NCBI GenBank assembly: GCA_964507235.1
Contig: CAZDPE010000086.1
Location: forward strand, 1 to 10,628
DNA from: Suilimivivens sp964507235
GTDB taxonomy: Bacteria; Bacillota; Clostridia; Lachnospirales; Lachnospiraceae
Direction: 5' to 3'
Length of the DNA: 10,628 nucleotides
Position numbers and translations under genes: made by a program. Below are positions 1 through 6,787 of this stretch, one piece after another; the stretch's first letter is position 1, and each line of letters begins with the position of its first letter. The notes beneath the pieces were generated by a model. The model did not search any database and was not told the origin of the DNA. It saw nothing but the letters and a program-made list of their open reading frames with translations.

Positions 1-42
1 ATACTAACTGGTCTGCTTGTCGTCCATTGATAAGGGGTGTCT

Positions 43-62
43 GAACTGTTACGAACTGTTAC
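43..62. repeat. Tandem 10-base direct repeat
   Basis: GAACTGTTAC occurs twice back to back (43-52 and 53-62), about 30 bases upstream of the -35 box of the rpsF promoter. It could be a regulator site or a chance repeat. A related inverted word, GTAACAGT, occurs at 6388-6395. The rest of bases 1-91 shows no gene. Confidence 0.5.
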
Positions 63-91
63 AAACTTTTGGGATTTTGTTGGATAAGCCC

Positions 92-120
92 TTGATTAAT
101 TTTGGGGATTATGGTATTAT
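92..120 (+). promoter_or_regulatory. Promoter of the rpsF-ssb-rpsR operon
   Basis: A -35 box TTGATT (92-97), a 17-base spacer and a -10 box TATTAT (115-120) match the sigma-A consensus well. Transcription would start near 127, leaving a leader of about 120 bases before rpsF. Confidence 0.6.
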
Positions 121-143
121 ATTTATCCGTGATATGTTAAAAA

Positions 144-246
144 CGCTTTGAAGTAAGCGCAGACGGCTCTTCGGATAACCGGAGAGTGACACAATTCCTT
201 GCTCCTGTATATGCAGGGGCCAGAGACCAAAAGGAGGTAACGAAGC
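144..246 (+). promoter_or_regulatory. Structured 5' leader of rpsF
   Basis: Three hairpins can be drawn: CGCTT/AAGCG (144-159); CTCTTCGG/CCGGAGAG with an ATAA loop (167-186), a perfect 8-pair stem; and an 8-pair stem at 201-220 with two G-U pairs. The Shine-Dalgarno AAAGGAGG lies about 10 bases before the ATG. Many bacteria carry an rpsF leader RNA that binds the S6:S18 complex for feedback control, and an exposed CCG is part of the site I recall. The structures are seen; the assignment to that family is inference. Confidence 0.4.
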
Positions 247-537
247 ATGAACAAGTATGAATTAGCCGTTGTTGTTAGTGCAAAAATCGAAGATGATGAA
301 AGAGCAGCAGTAGTTGACAAATGTAAAGCCTTAATTGAAAGATTCGGCGGTACAATTACTAATGTTGACGACTGGGGTAAGAAAAGACTGGCTTATGAAG
401 TTCAGAAGATGAAAGAAGCTTTTTATTACTTCATTCAGTTTGAAGCTGAAAGTACAGCGCCAGTTGAAATCGAAAACCGTGTTCGCATCATGGACAATGT
501 TGTCAGATTTTTAGTTGTAAAACAGGACGAGGCATAG
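247..537 (+). CDS. rpsF: 30S ribosomal protein S6
   Basis: The 96-residue protein matches S6 in full: the opening MNKYELAVVV strand, the central DWGKKRLAYEVQK segment and the RIMDNVVRFLVVK strand are typical. Length is normal (about 95-100 residues) and there is no glutamate tail. S6 binds the central domain of 16S rRNA as a dimer with S18, which is encoded two genes downstream. The start is set by AAGGAGG just upstream. It is first in the rpsF-ssb-rpsR operon, transcribed from the promoter at 92-120. An ATG-less minus-strand frame overlaps this gene but has no support. Confidence 0.97.
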   Translation: MNKYELAVVVSAKIEDDERAAVVDKCKALIERFGGTITNVDDWGKKRLAYEVQKMKEAFYYFIQFEAESTAPVEIENRVRIMDNVVRFLVVKQDEA

Positions 538-574
538 AGAGAGTATACACAGGTGTACTTAAAGAGAGGGACAT

Positions 575-1021
575 ATGAATAAAGTAATACTTATGGGGCG
601 TTTAACCAGAGATCCTGAGGTAAGATATTCCCAGGGTGACAATTCAATGGCAATTGCCAGATATACACTTGCTGTTGACCGCAGGTTCAGCCGTAATAAC
701 GGTGATGAGCAGACAGCAGATTTTATTGGCTGTGTAGCCTTCGGAAGAGCCGGTGAATTTGCTGAGAAGTACTTTAGAAAAGGTACTAAGATAGCAATTA
801 CCGGGCGTATTCAGACAGGAAGCTACACCAATAGAGATGGTGTGAAAGTTTATACAACAGATGTTGTTGTAGAAGAACAGGAATTTGCTGAGAGTAAGAA
901 TAGTTCCGGCAGTGTCGGGGGTTTTGCCGGCAACACAAGCAGAGCACCTGAACCGATGGGTGCCGGCGACGGTTTTATGAATATTCCTGACGGAATTGAT
1001 GAAGAACTGCCGTTTAACTAA
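575..1021 (+). CDS. ssb: Single-stranded DNA-binding protein
   Basis: This 148-residue protein begins MNKVILMGRLTRDPEVRYS, the classic SSB start, and continues through an OB-fold to about residue 107. A flexible Gly/Ser/Asn-rich linker follows, then the acidic tip DEELPFN, a variant of DDDLPF with one extra residue. The tip recruits replication and repair proteins; the OB-fold tetramer coats single-stranded DNA. It lies between the S6 and S18 genes, as in most Firmicutes, 37 bases after rpsF, with a GAGAGGGA ribosome binding site. The replicative helicase dnaB lies further along the same strand. Confidence 0.97.
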   Translation: MNKVILMGRLTRDPEVRYSQGDNSMAIARYTLAVDRRFSRNNGDEQTADFIGCVAFGRAGEFAEKYFRKGTKIAITGRIQTGSYTNRDGVKVYTTDVVVEEQEFAESKNSSGSVGGFAGNTSRAPEPMGAGDGFMNIPDGIDEELPFN

Positions 1022-1026
1022 TGGAT

Positions 1027-1039
1027 AGGCCGAAGGCCT
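1027..1039 (+). other. Small ssb-rpsR intergenic hairpin
   Basis: AGGCC-GAA-GGCCT forms a compact 5-pair stem with a GAA loop six bases after the ssb stop. There is no T-run, so it is not a terminator. It may mark an RNA processing or stability point between ssb and rpsR. Confidence 0.45.
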
Positions 1040-1069
1040 GATTGAAGAGTAAGATAGGAGGCAATTATT

Positions 1070-1333
1070 ATGGCATATAATAAGACAGAGAAGTCTGATT
1101 CTCCCATGAGAAGAAAAGGCGGAATCCGCAGAAGAAAAAAAGTCTGTGTATTCTGCGGCAAAGATAATGTAATTGATTACAAAGACGTTAATAAGTTAAA
1201 GAGATATGTATCTGAGAGAGGAAAAATCCTTCCCAGAAGAATTACAGGAAACTGTGCTAAGCATCAGAGAGCACTGACAGTAGCTATCAAAAGAGCTCGT
1301 CATATCGCTCTTATGCCTTATGTTCAGGATTAA
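1070..1333 (+). CDS. rpsR: 30S ribosomal protein S18, zinc-binding form
   Basis: The 87-residue protein carries the S18 core: a KRYVSERGKILPRR segment followed by the C-terminal helix. It keeps Cys26, Cys29, Cys62 and His65 (CVFC and NCAKH), so it is the zinc-ligating form rather than the cysteine-free paralog. S18 pairs with S6 on 16S rRNA. The basic N-terminal stretch, rich in Arg and Lys, is normal. Translation starts after AGGAGG. It is the last gene of its operon, closed by the terminator at 1356-1391. Confidence 0.97.
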   Translation: MAYNKTEKSDSPMRRKGGIRRRKKVCVFCGKDNVIDYKDVNKLKRYVSERGKILPRRITGNCAKHQRALTVAIKRARHIALMPYVQD

Positions 1334-1355
1334 TTATCAGTAAATATAAACTAAC

Positions 1356-1391
1356 GCAGGCGGACAAAATTTTGTCCGCCTGTAATTTTTT
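1356..1391 (+). terminator. Terminator of the rpsF operon
   Basis: A perfect palindrome (arms 1357-1369 and 1370-1382, beginning CAGGCGGACAAAA) is followed by TAATTTTTT. This is a strong intrinsic terminator that separates the ribosomal operon from gdpP. Confidence 0.9.
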
Positions 1392-1426
1392 GTATGAAAG
1401 GGTCATAAACTGACAAAATAATAGTA

Positions 1427-1466
1427 TGGAAACTTTGCATAAATAATGTTATACTTAAAAAGTATA
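1427..1466 (+). promoter_or_regulatory. Possible gdpP promoter with overlapping palindrome
   Basis: TGGAAA (1427-1432), a 17-base spacer and TATACT (1450-1455) form a plausible promoter. The -10 box is the left arm of a perfect inverted repeat, TATACTT-AAA-AAGTATA (1450-1466). That repeat could be an operator or an early transcript hairpin. The promoter is needed because a strong terminator lies just upstream. Confidence 0.35.
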
Positions 1467-1510
1467 GTTTTATGGAAATATACGTCGATTATTACAGGGA
1501 GTTTTAAAGA

Positions 1511-3571
1511 ATGGCTTCTAAGAAAAAGAATATGAAACTGAAAGGAAGACTGAAGAGTTACACGCAAACTTCGCTTTATCTGGGTTTCCTGCTTGTAGCG
1601 GTAAATTTACTGGTTTACATACTGGATGTGTCATCAGGACTTGTGATGACCTGTTTTACCTTGTTTTACTTTGCAATTACGGTTTCAATGCTTTTGTATA
1701 ATAAACCGATTATCATGAATGAGCTGGTCAGTTTTGCAACTCAGTATGGACAGATTCAAAAGGTGCTGTTGCGGGAGCTGGAGCTGCCTTATGCAATGCT
1801 GGATGAGGAAGGGCGGATTATATGGACGAATGCTTATTTTGAGCATGTGGTGCATCGTGATAAGGGATACCGGAAGTCGATTACTTCTTTATTCCCATCC
1901 ATTACCAAGGAAAAGCTGCCTGACGAAATGGAAGAAGTAAATCTTGATATCGTTTATGAGGATAGAAATTATCTTGCTAAAATGAAAAAGATTTCCATGA
2001 AGGAAATGGCAGAAAACAGTGATATTATAGACGGTCATGGTTATGACGGATGTTTGATTGCCTTTTATCTTTTTGATGAAACTGCACTTAAAATCGCATT
2101 GCAGGAGGTGGATGACCAGAGTCTTGCAGTGGGAATGATTTATCTGGATAATTATGAAGAGGCGCTGGAGAGTGTTGAAGAAGTAAGACGTTCATTGCTT
2201 ACGGCGCTCATAGACCGTAAGGTTAACAAATATATTGCGGCATTGGACGGTATCTGTAAGAAGATTGAGAAGGACAAGTATATGGTAATACTGCGTAAAA
2301 AGGCCATTGCCCTTCTCCGTGAAAATAAATTTGATTTGCTGGATGATGTAAAGACGGTTAATATTGGTAATGAAATGGCTGTAACCATTAGTATTGGGAT
2401 TGGTCTGGACGGCCTTTCTTATGCCCAGAACTATGAGTTTGCGCGCAATGCCATTGATTTGGCTCTTGGAAGGGGCGGCGACCAGGCCGTTGTAAAGACG
2501 CCTGCCAATATTATTTATTTTGGCGGTAAGAGCCAGCAGGTGGAAAAGAATACAAGAGTAAAGGCGAGAGTGAAGGCCCAGGCTCTTCGGGAAATTATTT
2601 CCGACAAGGAACAGGTGCTCATCATGGGGCATCGACTTGGAGATGCGGACAGCTTTGGTGCTGCAGTGGGTATTTACCGGATTGCCAGAACCCTGGACAG
2701 GAAGGCACATATTATCATTAATGATGTCAGCACTTCAGTAAAACCTATGATTGAGCTTTTTAAGAATAATGAAGAATATGATGATAATATGATTATTAAT
2801 AATCAGCAGGCTCTTGAGTTTGCGGGAAGCAACACGGTTTTAGTGGTTGTTGATGTAAACAAGCCCAGTATTACCGAATGTCCCGAATTGCTTCATATAT
2901 GTAAGCCTATTGTGGTATTGGACCACCACAGGCAGGGCACCGAGGTGATTGAAAACGCCACTCTTTCTTATGTGGAAGCATATGCGTCTTCGGCCTGTGA
3001 AATGGTTTCTGAAATCTTACAGTATATTGGTGAAAGCATCAGAATAACTTCAGAAGAAGCTGACTGTATGTATTCCGGTATTATGATTGATACAAATAAC
3101 TTTATGAGCAAGACCGGCGTAAGAACCTTTGAAGCTGCGGCTTTCCTGCGGAGAAACGGAGCCGATGTGACAAGAGTGCGTAAACTGTTCCGGGAAGATG
3201 CAATAGAATATAAAGCAAAGGCGGATGCGGTCAGCCAGGCAGAAATTTACAAGAATGCCTTTGCCATATCCACCTGTACCAGTGAAGACATTCAGAGTCC
3301 TACGGTAGTAGGTGCACAGGCTGCTAACGAGCTTTTAAATATCAGGGGAGTTAAGGCCAGCTTTATTTTGACAGAGTATCAAAATCAGATTTTTGTCAGC
3401 GCCCGTTCCATTGATGAGATAAATGTGCAGATAATCATGGAAAAAATGGGCGGCGGCGGACACCTGAACATTGCAGGCTGTCAGCTGAATGGCGTATCCA
3501 TTTCGGAGGGTATCGGTATATTAAAGGCTACCCTGGACAGAATGCTGGAAGAAGGAGATATTGTTATTTAA
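1511..3571 (+). CDS. gdpP: Cyclic-di-AMP phosphodiesterase, GdpP type
   Basis: This 686-residue membrane protein hydrolyses c-di-AMP to pApA. Two membrane segments lie at about residues 21-40 and 43-63, followed by a PAS-like domain (about 88-190). A degenerate GGDEF domain comes next, with EKDKY (253-257) where the GGDEF signature would be, so it should not be a cyclase. The DHH/DHHA1 phosphodiesterase follows. Metal-binding residues are visible: His374, Asp378 and Asp380 in the GHRLGDAD motif, Asp448, Asp471-His472-His473 and Asp527. GGGGH (647-651) is the DHHA1 nucleotide-binding motif. Length and order match GdpP/YybT. The gene sits directly upstream of rplI and dnaB, the usual order. The DUF2232 membrane gene often found before gdpP is absent. 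Confidence 0.95.
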   Translation: MASKKKNMKLKGRLKSYTQTSLYLGFLLVAVNLLVYILDVSSGLVMTCFTLFYFAITVSMLLYNKPIIMNELVSFATQYGQIQKVLLRELELPYAMLDEEGRIIWTNAYFEHVVHRDKGYRKSITSLFPSITKEKLPDEMEEVNLDIVYEDRNYLAKMKKISMKEMAENSDIIDGHGYDGCLIAFYLFDETALKIALQEVDDQSLAVGMIYLDNYEEALESVEEVRRSLLTALIDRKVNKYIAALDGICKKIEKDKYMVILRKKAIALLRENKFDLLDDVKTVNIGNEMAVTISIGIGLDGLSYAQNYEFARNAIDLALGRGGDQAVVKTPANIIYFGGKSQQVEKNTRVKARVKAQALREIISDKEQVLIMGHRLGDADSFGAAVGIYRIARTLDRKAHIIINDVSTSVKPMIELFKNNEEYDDNMIINNQQALEFAGSNTVLVVVDVNKPSITECPELLHICKPIVVLDHHRQGTEVIENATLSYVEAYASSACEMVSEILQYIGESIRITSEEADCMYSGIMIDTNNFMSKTGVRTFEAAAFLRRNGADVTRVRKLFREDAIEYKAKADAVSQAEIYKNAFAISTCTSEDIQSPTVVGAQAANELLNIRGVKASFILTEYQNQIFVSARSIDEINVQIIMEKMGGGGHLNIAGCQLNGVSISEGIGILKATLDRMLEEGDIVI

Positions 3572-3590
3572 GGATAATGGAGGTAGACAA

Positions 3591-4037
3591 ATGAAGGTTA
3601 TATTATTACAGGATGTGAAAAGTCTTGGAAAGAAAGATGAAATAGTAGAGATTAATGACGGATATGCAAGAAATTATGTGCTTCCGAAGAGGATGGGAAT
3701 AGAAGCCAACGGTAAGAACATGAATGATTTGAAGCTTAAAAAAGCTAACGATGAAAAGAAGGCTAAAGAATTGCTTGAAGAAGCAAAAGCGTTTGCCGCA
3801 GCAATGGAGAAGGATGAGGTTGTGGTTTCCATTAAGGCAGGAGAAGGAGGAAGAACCTTTGGTTCTGTTTCTTCAAAGGAAATCGCGGCTGCTTATAAAG
3901 AGCAGTGCGGCAAAGAAATTGATAAGAAAAAAATTCAGCTGCCGGAAGCAATTAAGAATTTTGGCGTTTATGAAATAAACGTTAAGCTGCATCCCCAGGT
4001 GACAGGCAAGCTTAAGGTTAAGGTTACGGAATTATAA
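3591..4037 (+). CDS. rplI: 50S ribosomal protein L9
   Basis: The protein has 148 residues from the ATG at 3591. It opens with MKVILLQDVKSLGKKDEIV and contains GYARNYVLPK, the signature of the N-terminal rRNA-binding domain. A long charged connecting helix (about 42-75) and the C-terminal domain follow. The start at 3591 is chosen over an in-frame ATG at 3561 because GGAGG (3579-3583) is correctly spaced, the family begins at MKVILL, and the longer start would overlap gdpP. Only 19 bases separate it from gdpP, so the two are cotranscribed. The stop codon lies within the perfect palindrome CGGAATTATAATTCCG (4027-4042), which lacks a T-run. Confidence 0.96.
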   Translation: MKVILLQDVKSLGKKDEIVEINDGYARNYVLPKRMGIEANGKNMNDLKLKKANDEKKAKELLEEAKAFAAAMEKDEVVVSIKAGEGGRTFGSVSSKEIAAAYKEQCGKEIDKKKIQLPEAIKNFGVYEINVKLHPQVTGKLKVKVTEL

Positions 4038-4126
4038 TTCCGGCATTATTTATAAACGGGAATCTTCTGGAGCAGGTGGATTTCCGGCTGTTATACATAT
4101 GTTAGGATAAGAGGAAAGAGTAATTT

Positions 4127-5467
4127 ATGGCAGCAACAGAAGAAGCGCTTTTAAAGCGTGTGTTACCGCATAGTATAGAAGCGGAACAATCGGTAATCGG
4201 TTCCATGATTATGGACAGGGAGGCTATTACCGTCGCATCTGAAATTATAGCGGGTGATGATTTTTACGGCAGGCAGTATGGAGTACTGTTTGATGCCATG
4301 GTGGAATTAAATGATGAAGGCAAGCCGGTAGACCTTGTAACGCTGCAGGATCGTTTGAAGGAGAAGGATGTACCTCCGGAGGTAAGCAGTCTGGAGTTTA
4401 TCAGGGAGTTGATTACAGCGGTGCCTACTTCAGCCAATATTAAGTATTATGCAGGTATTGTGGCAGAGAAAGCAACCTTGCGTAAGCTGATACGTTTAAA
4501 TGAGGAAATAGCCAATACCTGTTATGCCGGGAAAGAAAATCTGGAAGTGATTCTGGAGGATACGGAAAAGAGAGTTTTTGAACTGATTCAAAAAAGAAAT
4601 ACAGGTGATTTTGTCCCAATCAGGCAGGTAGTAATGAATGCCATGGATAAAATTGAAAAAGCATCCAGGAATAAAGGAAATGTAACAGGAATTGCTACAG
4701 GTTTTATTGATTTGGATTACAGAACTGCCGGTATGCAGCCTTCGGACCTTATTTTGATTGCGGCAAGACCTTCTATGGGCAAGACGGCTTTTGCGCTTAA
4801 TATAGCCCAATATGTGGCTTTTAAAATGAATCAGACGGTTGCCATATTCAGCCTGGAAATGTCAAAAGAACAGCTTGTAAACCGATTGTTTTCCCTGGAA
4901 TCCAGAGTGGATTCCCAACACCTGCGTACCGGTAATCTGTCGGATGCGGAATGGGAAAAGCTGATTGAGAGCGCTGGGATTATCGGCAAATCGAATCTGA
5001 TTATTGACGATACACCGGGTATCAGTATATCAGAGCTGCGTTCCAAATGCCGCAAATATAAGCTGGAGCATAATTTGCAGATGATTATTATCGATTATTT
5101 GCAGTTAATGAGTGGCAGCGGTCGGGGAAGCGATTCAAGACAGCAGGAAATATCCGATATTTCCAGGTCGCTTAAAGCCCTTGCCAGAGAACTGAATGTT
5201 CCGGTGATTGCGCTCTCCCAGCTGAGCCGTGCCGTGGAGCAGCGTCCCGATCACAGGCCTATGCTTTCCGACCTTAGGGAATCGGGAGCAATCGAGCAGG
5301 ACGCAGACGTAGTAATGTTTATTTACAGGGATGATTATTACAATAAGGATACAGATAAAAAAGGAATTGCAGAAATTATTATTGCCAAGCAGAGAAACGG
5401 TCCGATTGGTACTGTAGAGCTGGTATGGCTGCCGGATTATACGAAATTTGCAAATCTGGAGCATTAG
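4127..5467 (+). CDS. dnaB: Replicative DNA helicase DnaB
   Basis: The 446-residue protein has the DnaB N-terminal helical domain (about 12-115, beginning at the LPHSIEAEQSVIGSM motif), a linker helix, and a RecA-like ATPase domain from about 180. Walker A is ARPSMGKT with Lys219, Walker B is IIIDYLQLM with Asp323, and the conserved SQLSRAVEQRPDHRP and SDLRESGAIEQDAD stretches follow. It acts as a hexameric ring that unwinds DNA at the fork. No intein or insertion is present. A GAGGAAAGAG ribosome binding site precedes the ATG. The gene is 89 bases after rplI, and that gap holds no clear terminator, so cotranscription is likely. Confidence 0.97.
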   Translation: MAATEEALLKRVLPHSIEAEQSVIGSMIMDREAITVASEIIAGDDFYGRQYGVLFDAMVELNDEGKPVDLVTLQDRLKEKDVPPEVSSLEFIRELITAVPTSANIKYYAGIVAEKATLRKLIRLNEEIANTCYAGKENLEVILEDTEKRVFELIQKRNTGDFVPIRQVVMNAMDKIEKASRNKGNVTGIATGFIDLDYRTAGMQPSDLILIAARPSMGKTAFALNIAQYVAFKMNQTVAIFSLEMSKEQLVNRLFSLESRVDSQHLRTGNLSDAEWEKLIESAGIIGKSNLIIDDTPGISISELRSKCRKYKLEHNLQMIIIDYLQLMSGSGRGSDSRQQEISDISRSLKALARELNVPVIALSQLSRAVEQRPDHRPMLSDLRESGAIEQDADVVMFIYRDDYYNKDTDKKGIAEIIIAKQRNGPIGTVELVWLPDYTKFANLEH

Positions 5468-5507
5468 TTTCGGCAGATATGGTGGATAATTTTATAATGA
5501 TTATACT

Positions 5508-5543
5508 AAAGAGGACAAGCTTTATTTGCTGTCCTCTTTTAAT
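5508..5543 (+). terminator. Terminator after dnaB
   Basis: AAAGAGGACA (5508-5517) pairs perfectly with TGTCCTCTTT (5530-5539), and the right arm runs into a T-rich stretch. It ends the gdpP-rplI-dnaB unit. A TATAAT at 5493-5498 lies just upstream but has no good -35 box. Confidence 0.85.
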
Positions 5544-5568
5544 TTAATAATAAAAGGAGGAATTTTAT

Positions 5569-6348
5569 ATGAAACAGGCGGAAAAATATTATTTAATTTC
5601 AGATGCTGCAAAGCAGGTTCAGGTGGAATCTCATGTGCTGAGATATTGGGAGGATGAATTAAAGCTTCCCATTAAACGAAATGAGATGGGGCACCGCTAT
5701 TATACGGAGGAGGATATTACAAGATTTAAGGAAATAAGAAATTTAAAGGAGCAGGGTCTGCAGTTGAAGGCAATAAGGAGTATGCTGCTTAAAGGGAATT
5801 TAAGTTCTATCTCCTTCATGGGCAGCCCGGTAACATCGGTTTCCGAAGCTTCAGCAATGCCGGTGCAGGATGATTTATCAGCCGGCGGCAACACTGCGCT
5901 GGTGGAAGAAAAGAACAAGCGTCATGTAGTGATGGTGAATAAAGGGGAATTTGTACCGATTACGGAAGAAAGCAAAGAGGCTAAAAGCATTCGTCTGCAG
6001 CAGCTTCTTCAGAATATGATTATTGAGGCAGTTAGAAGCAATAATCAGGAGGTTTGCGAGGAAATAAAGGAAAGTCTGCTGAAAGAGCTTGATTATCAGT
6101 TCAGGCTGCAGGAAGAAAGGGAGGATGAAAGAGAGGATGCACGGGTAAGCAGGCAGGAAGAGCATTACAGACAGATTGATGAACTGCTTCGCACAAGAAA
6201 CAAGAAGAAAAAATCCCGTAAAAAAGAAGAAATGCAGGAAGGTGAAGAGAAGGGAAAAGAAGCGGTCATGGAGCCGGAAGAATATGAGCATAAGCCGGAA
6301 AAGCCAAAAGGCGGTTTCTTTCAAAGAAAAAAGCGTTCAATCAATTGA
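5569..6348 (+). CDS. MerR-fold DNA-binding protein with coiled-coil and basic tail
   Basis: A MerR-type winged helix-turn-helix occupies residues about 8-75, with the typical HVLRYWEDE and GHRYYTEEDI motifs. A poorly conserved linker follows, then a highly charged helical, probably coiled-coil stretch (about 135-207), a run of basic residues at about 208-218 and a Glu/Lys-rich tail. No effector-binding domain or metal-binding cysteine set is seen, so this is not a classical metal or drug regulator. The layout recalls chromosome-organising MerR-fold proteins such as Bacillus RacA, but that is only an analogy. AAGGAGG sets the start. Its last codons form half of the terminator palindrome at 6330-6359. 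Confidence 0.75.
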   Translation: MKQAEKYYLISDAAKQVQVESHVLRYWEDELKLPIKRNEMGHRYYTEEDITRFKEIRNLKEQGLQLKAIRSMLLKGNLSSISFMGSPVTSVSEASAMPVQDDLSAGGNTALVEEKNKRHVVMVNKGEFVPITEESKEAKSIRLQQLLQNMIIEAVRSNNQEVCEEIKESLLKELDYQFRLQEEREDEREDARVSRQEEHYRQIDELLRTRNKKKKSRKKEEMQEGEEKGKEAVMEPEEYEHKPEKPKGGFFQRKKRSIN

Positions 6349-6359
6349 TTGAACGCTTT
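6330..6359. terminator. Bidirectional terminator overlapping a gene end
   Basis: A perfect 30-base palindrome has arms 6330-6344 and 6345-6359, beginning AAAGCGTTCAATCAA. On the minus strand it runs into TTTTTTCTTT, so it should stop ferredoxin transcripts well. On the + strand it runs into GCTTTTG, a weaker T-run. The left arm encodes the last residues of the MerR-fold protein and its TGA stop (6346-6348). Confidence 0.8.
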
Positions 6360-6366
6360 GCTTTTG

Positions 6367-6426
6367 ATTCATGACAATAGGCTGACTGTAACAGTACAAT
6401 CTGTTGTTTTAATCAGTTTCTGATTA
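6367..6426. other. Short intergenic inverted repeats
   Basis: ATTCATGACAATAG (6367-6380) is repeated inverted at 6775-6788. ACTGT-A-ACAGT (6385-6395) is a small palindrome. TAATCAG-TTT-CTGATTA (6410-6426) is a perfect hairpin that overlaps the ferredoxin stop codon. No T-run follows it on either strand. Confidence 0.5.
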
Positions 6427-6594
6427 TTCTTCAGAGATAGCACCTACAGGACAGCCGCCTGCACAGGAACCACAACTGATGCAGGTATTAGGGTCAATTT
6501 CAAATTTGCCATCTCCTTCAGAAATAGCGCCTACAGGACACTGTCCAGCACAAGCACCACATGAAATACAAGCGTCACCAATTACAAATGCCAT
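6424..6594 (-). CDS. 2[4Fe-4S] ferredoxin
   Basis: This 56-residue protein starts MAFVIGDACISCGACAGQCP. Two CxxCxxCxxxCP motifs, at residues 9-20 and 38-49, each supply ligands for the two [4Fe-4S] clusters. The halves are near copies (CISCGACAGQCPVGAISE and CISCGSCAGGCPVGAISE), the familiar internal duplication. It is a small soluble low-potential electron carrier. AAGGAGG precedes the ATG. It lies downstream of pflA on the same strand but beyond a probable terminator, so it is likely its own unit. It could donate electrons to the radical-SAM PFL activase; this is inference. Confidence 0.96.
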   Translation of the reverse strand: MAFVIGDACISCGACAGQCPVGAISEGDGKFEIDPNTCISCGSCAGGCPVGAISEE

Positions 6595-6622
6595 AACTTA
6601 ATCCTCCTTAAATATCTATACT

Positions 6623-6642
6623 ATTGATATTTTATTATCAAT
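6623..6642. promoter_or_regulatory. Inverted repeat in the ferredoxin 5' region
   Basis: ATTGATA-TTTTAT-TATCAAT is a perfect 7-base inverted repeat 29 bases upstream of the ferredoxin ATG. It may be an operator or a leader hairpin. It resembles TTGAT-ATCAA boxes of the Fnr/Crp type, but the spacer is 8 bases instead of 4. Confidence 0.4.
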
Positions 6643-6652
6643 CTCTTTATAC

Positions 6653-6681
6653 ATTTTAATATAAATATACCATGAATACAA
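6653..6681 (-). promoter_or_regulatory. Possible ferredoxin promoter
   Basis: On the minus strand TTGTAT (6681-6676), a 17-base spacer and TAAAAT (6658-6653) give a good -10 box and a poor -35 box. The AT-richness of the region makes other choices possible. The remainder of the 193-base gap between the ferredoxin and pflA shows only the repeat at 6748-6780. Confidence 0.3.
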
Positions 6682-6747
6682 GCAAAATATATAAAAACTT
6701 CTTATAAAAAACTTGTAAAAATGGAAAGCCCATTTTATAGCTGCAAA

Positions 6748-6780
6748 CAATAAAAAGCACACTTTGCGAGCTTTCTATTG
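6748..6780 (-). repeat. Palindromic repeat copy 1, probable pflA terminator
   Basis: On the minus strand CAATAGAAAGC pairs with GCTTTTTATTG across an 11-base loop, with one G-U pair. It begins 8 bases after the pflA stop and its right arm supplies a T-run, so it can end pflA transcripts. It matches the hairpin at 7828-7860 at 28 of 33 positions. Confidence 0.55.
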
Positions 6781-6787
6781 TCATGAA

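Noticed and set aside
2192..2710. 172-codon open frame on the minus strand inside gdpP
   Set aside because: It is antisense to a clearly coding, conserved protein, has no ribosome binding site and shows no family features.
3561..3590. Longer L9 start at 3561
   Set aside because: It overlaps gdpP and adds residues unlike the family; ATG 3591 has GGAGG at the right distance.
5878..6324. Minus-strand hydrophobic frame opposite the MerR-fold gene
   Set aside because: Its Phe/Leu-rich composition is the mirror of the Lys/Glu-rich sense protein; it is not a credible membrane protein.
6623..6642. Fnr-type box upstream of the ferredoxin
   Set aside because: The half-sites are separated by 8 rather than 4 bases, so it is kept only as an unnamed inverted repeat.
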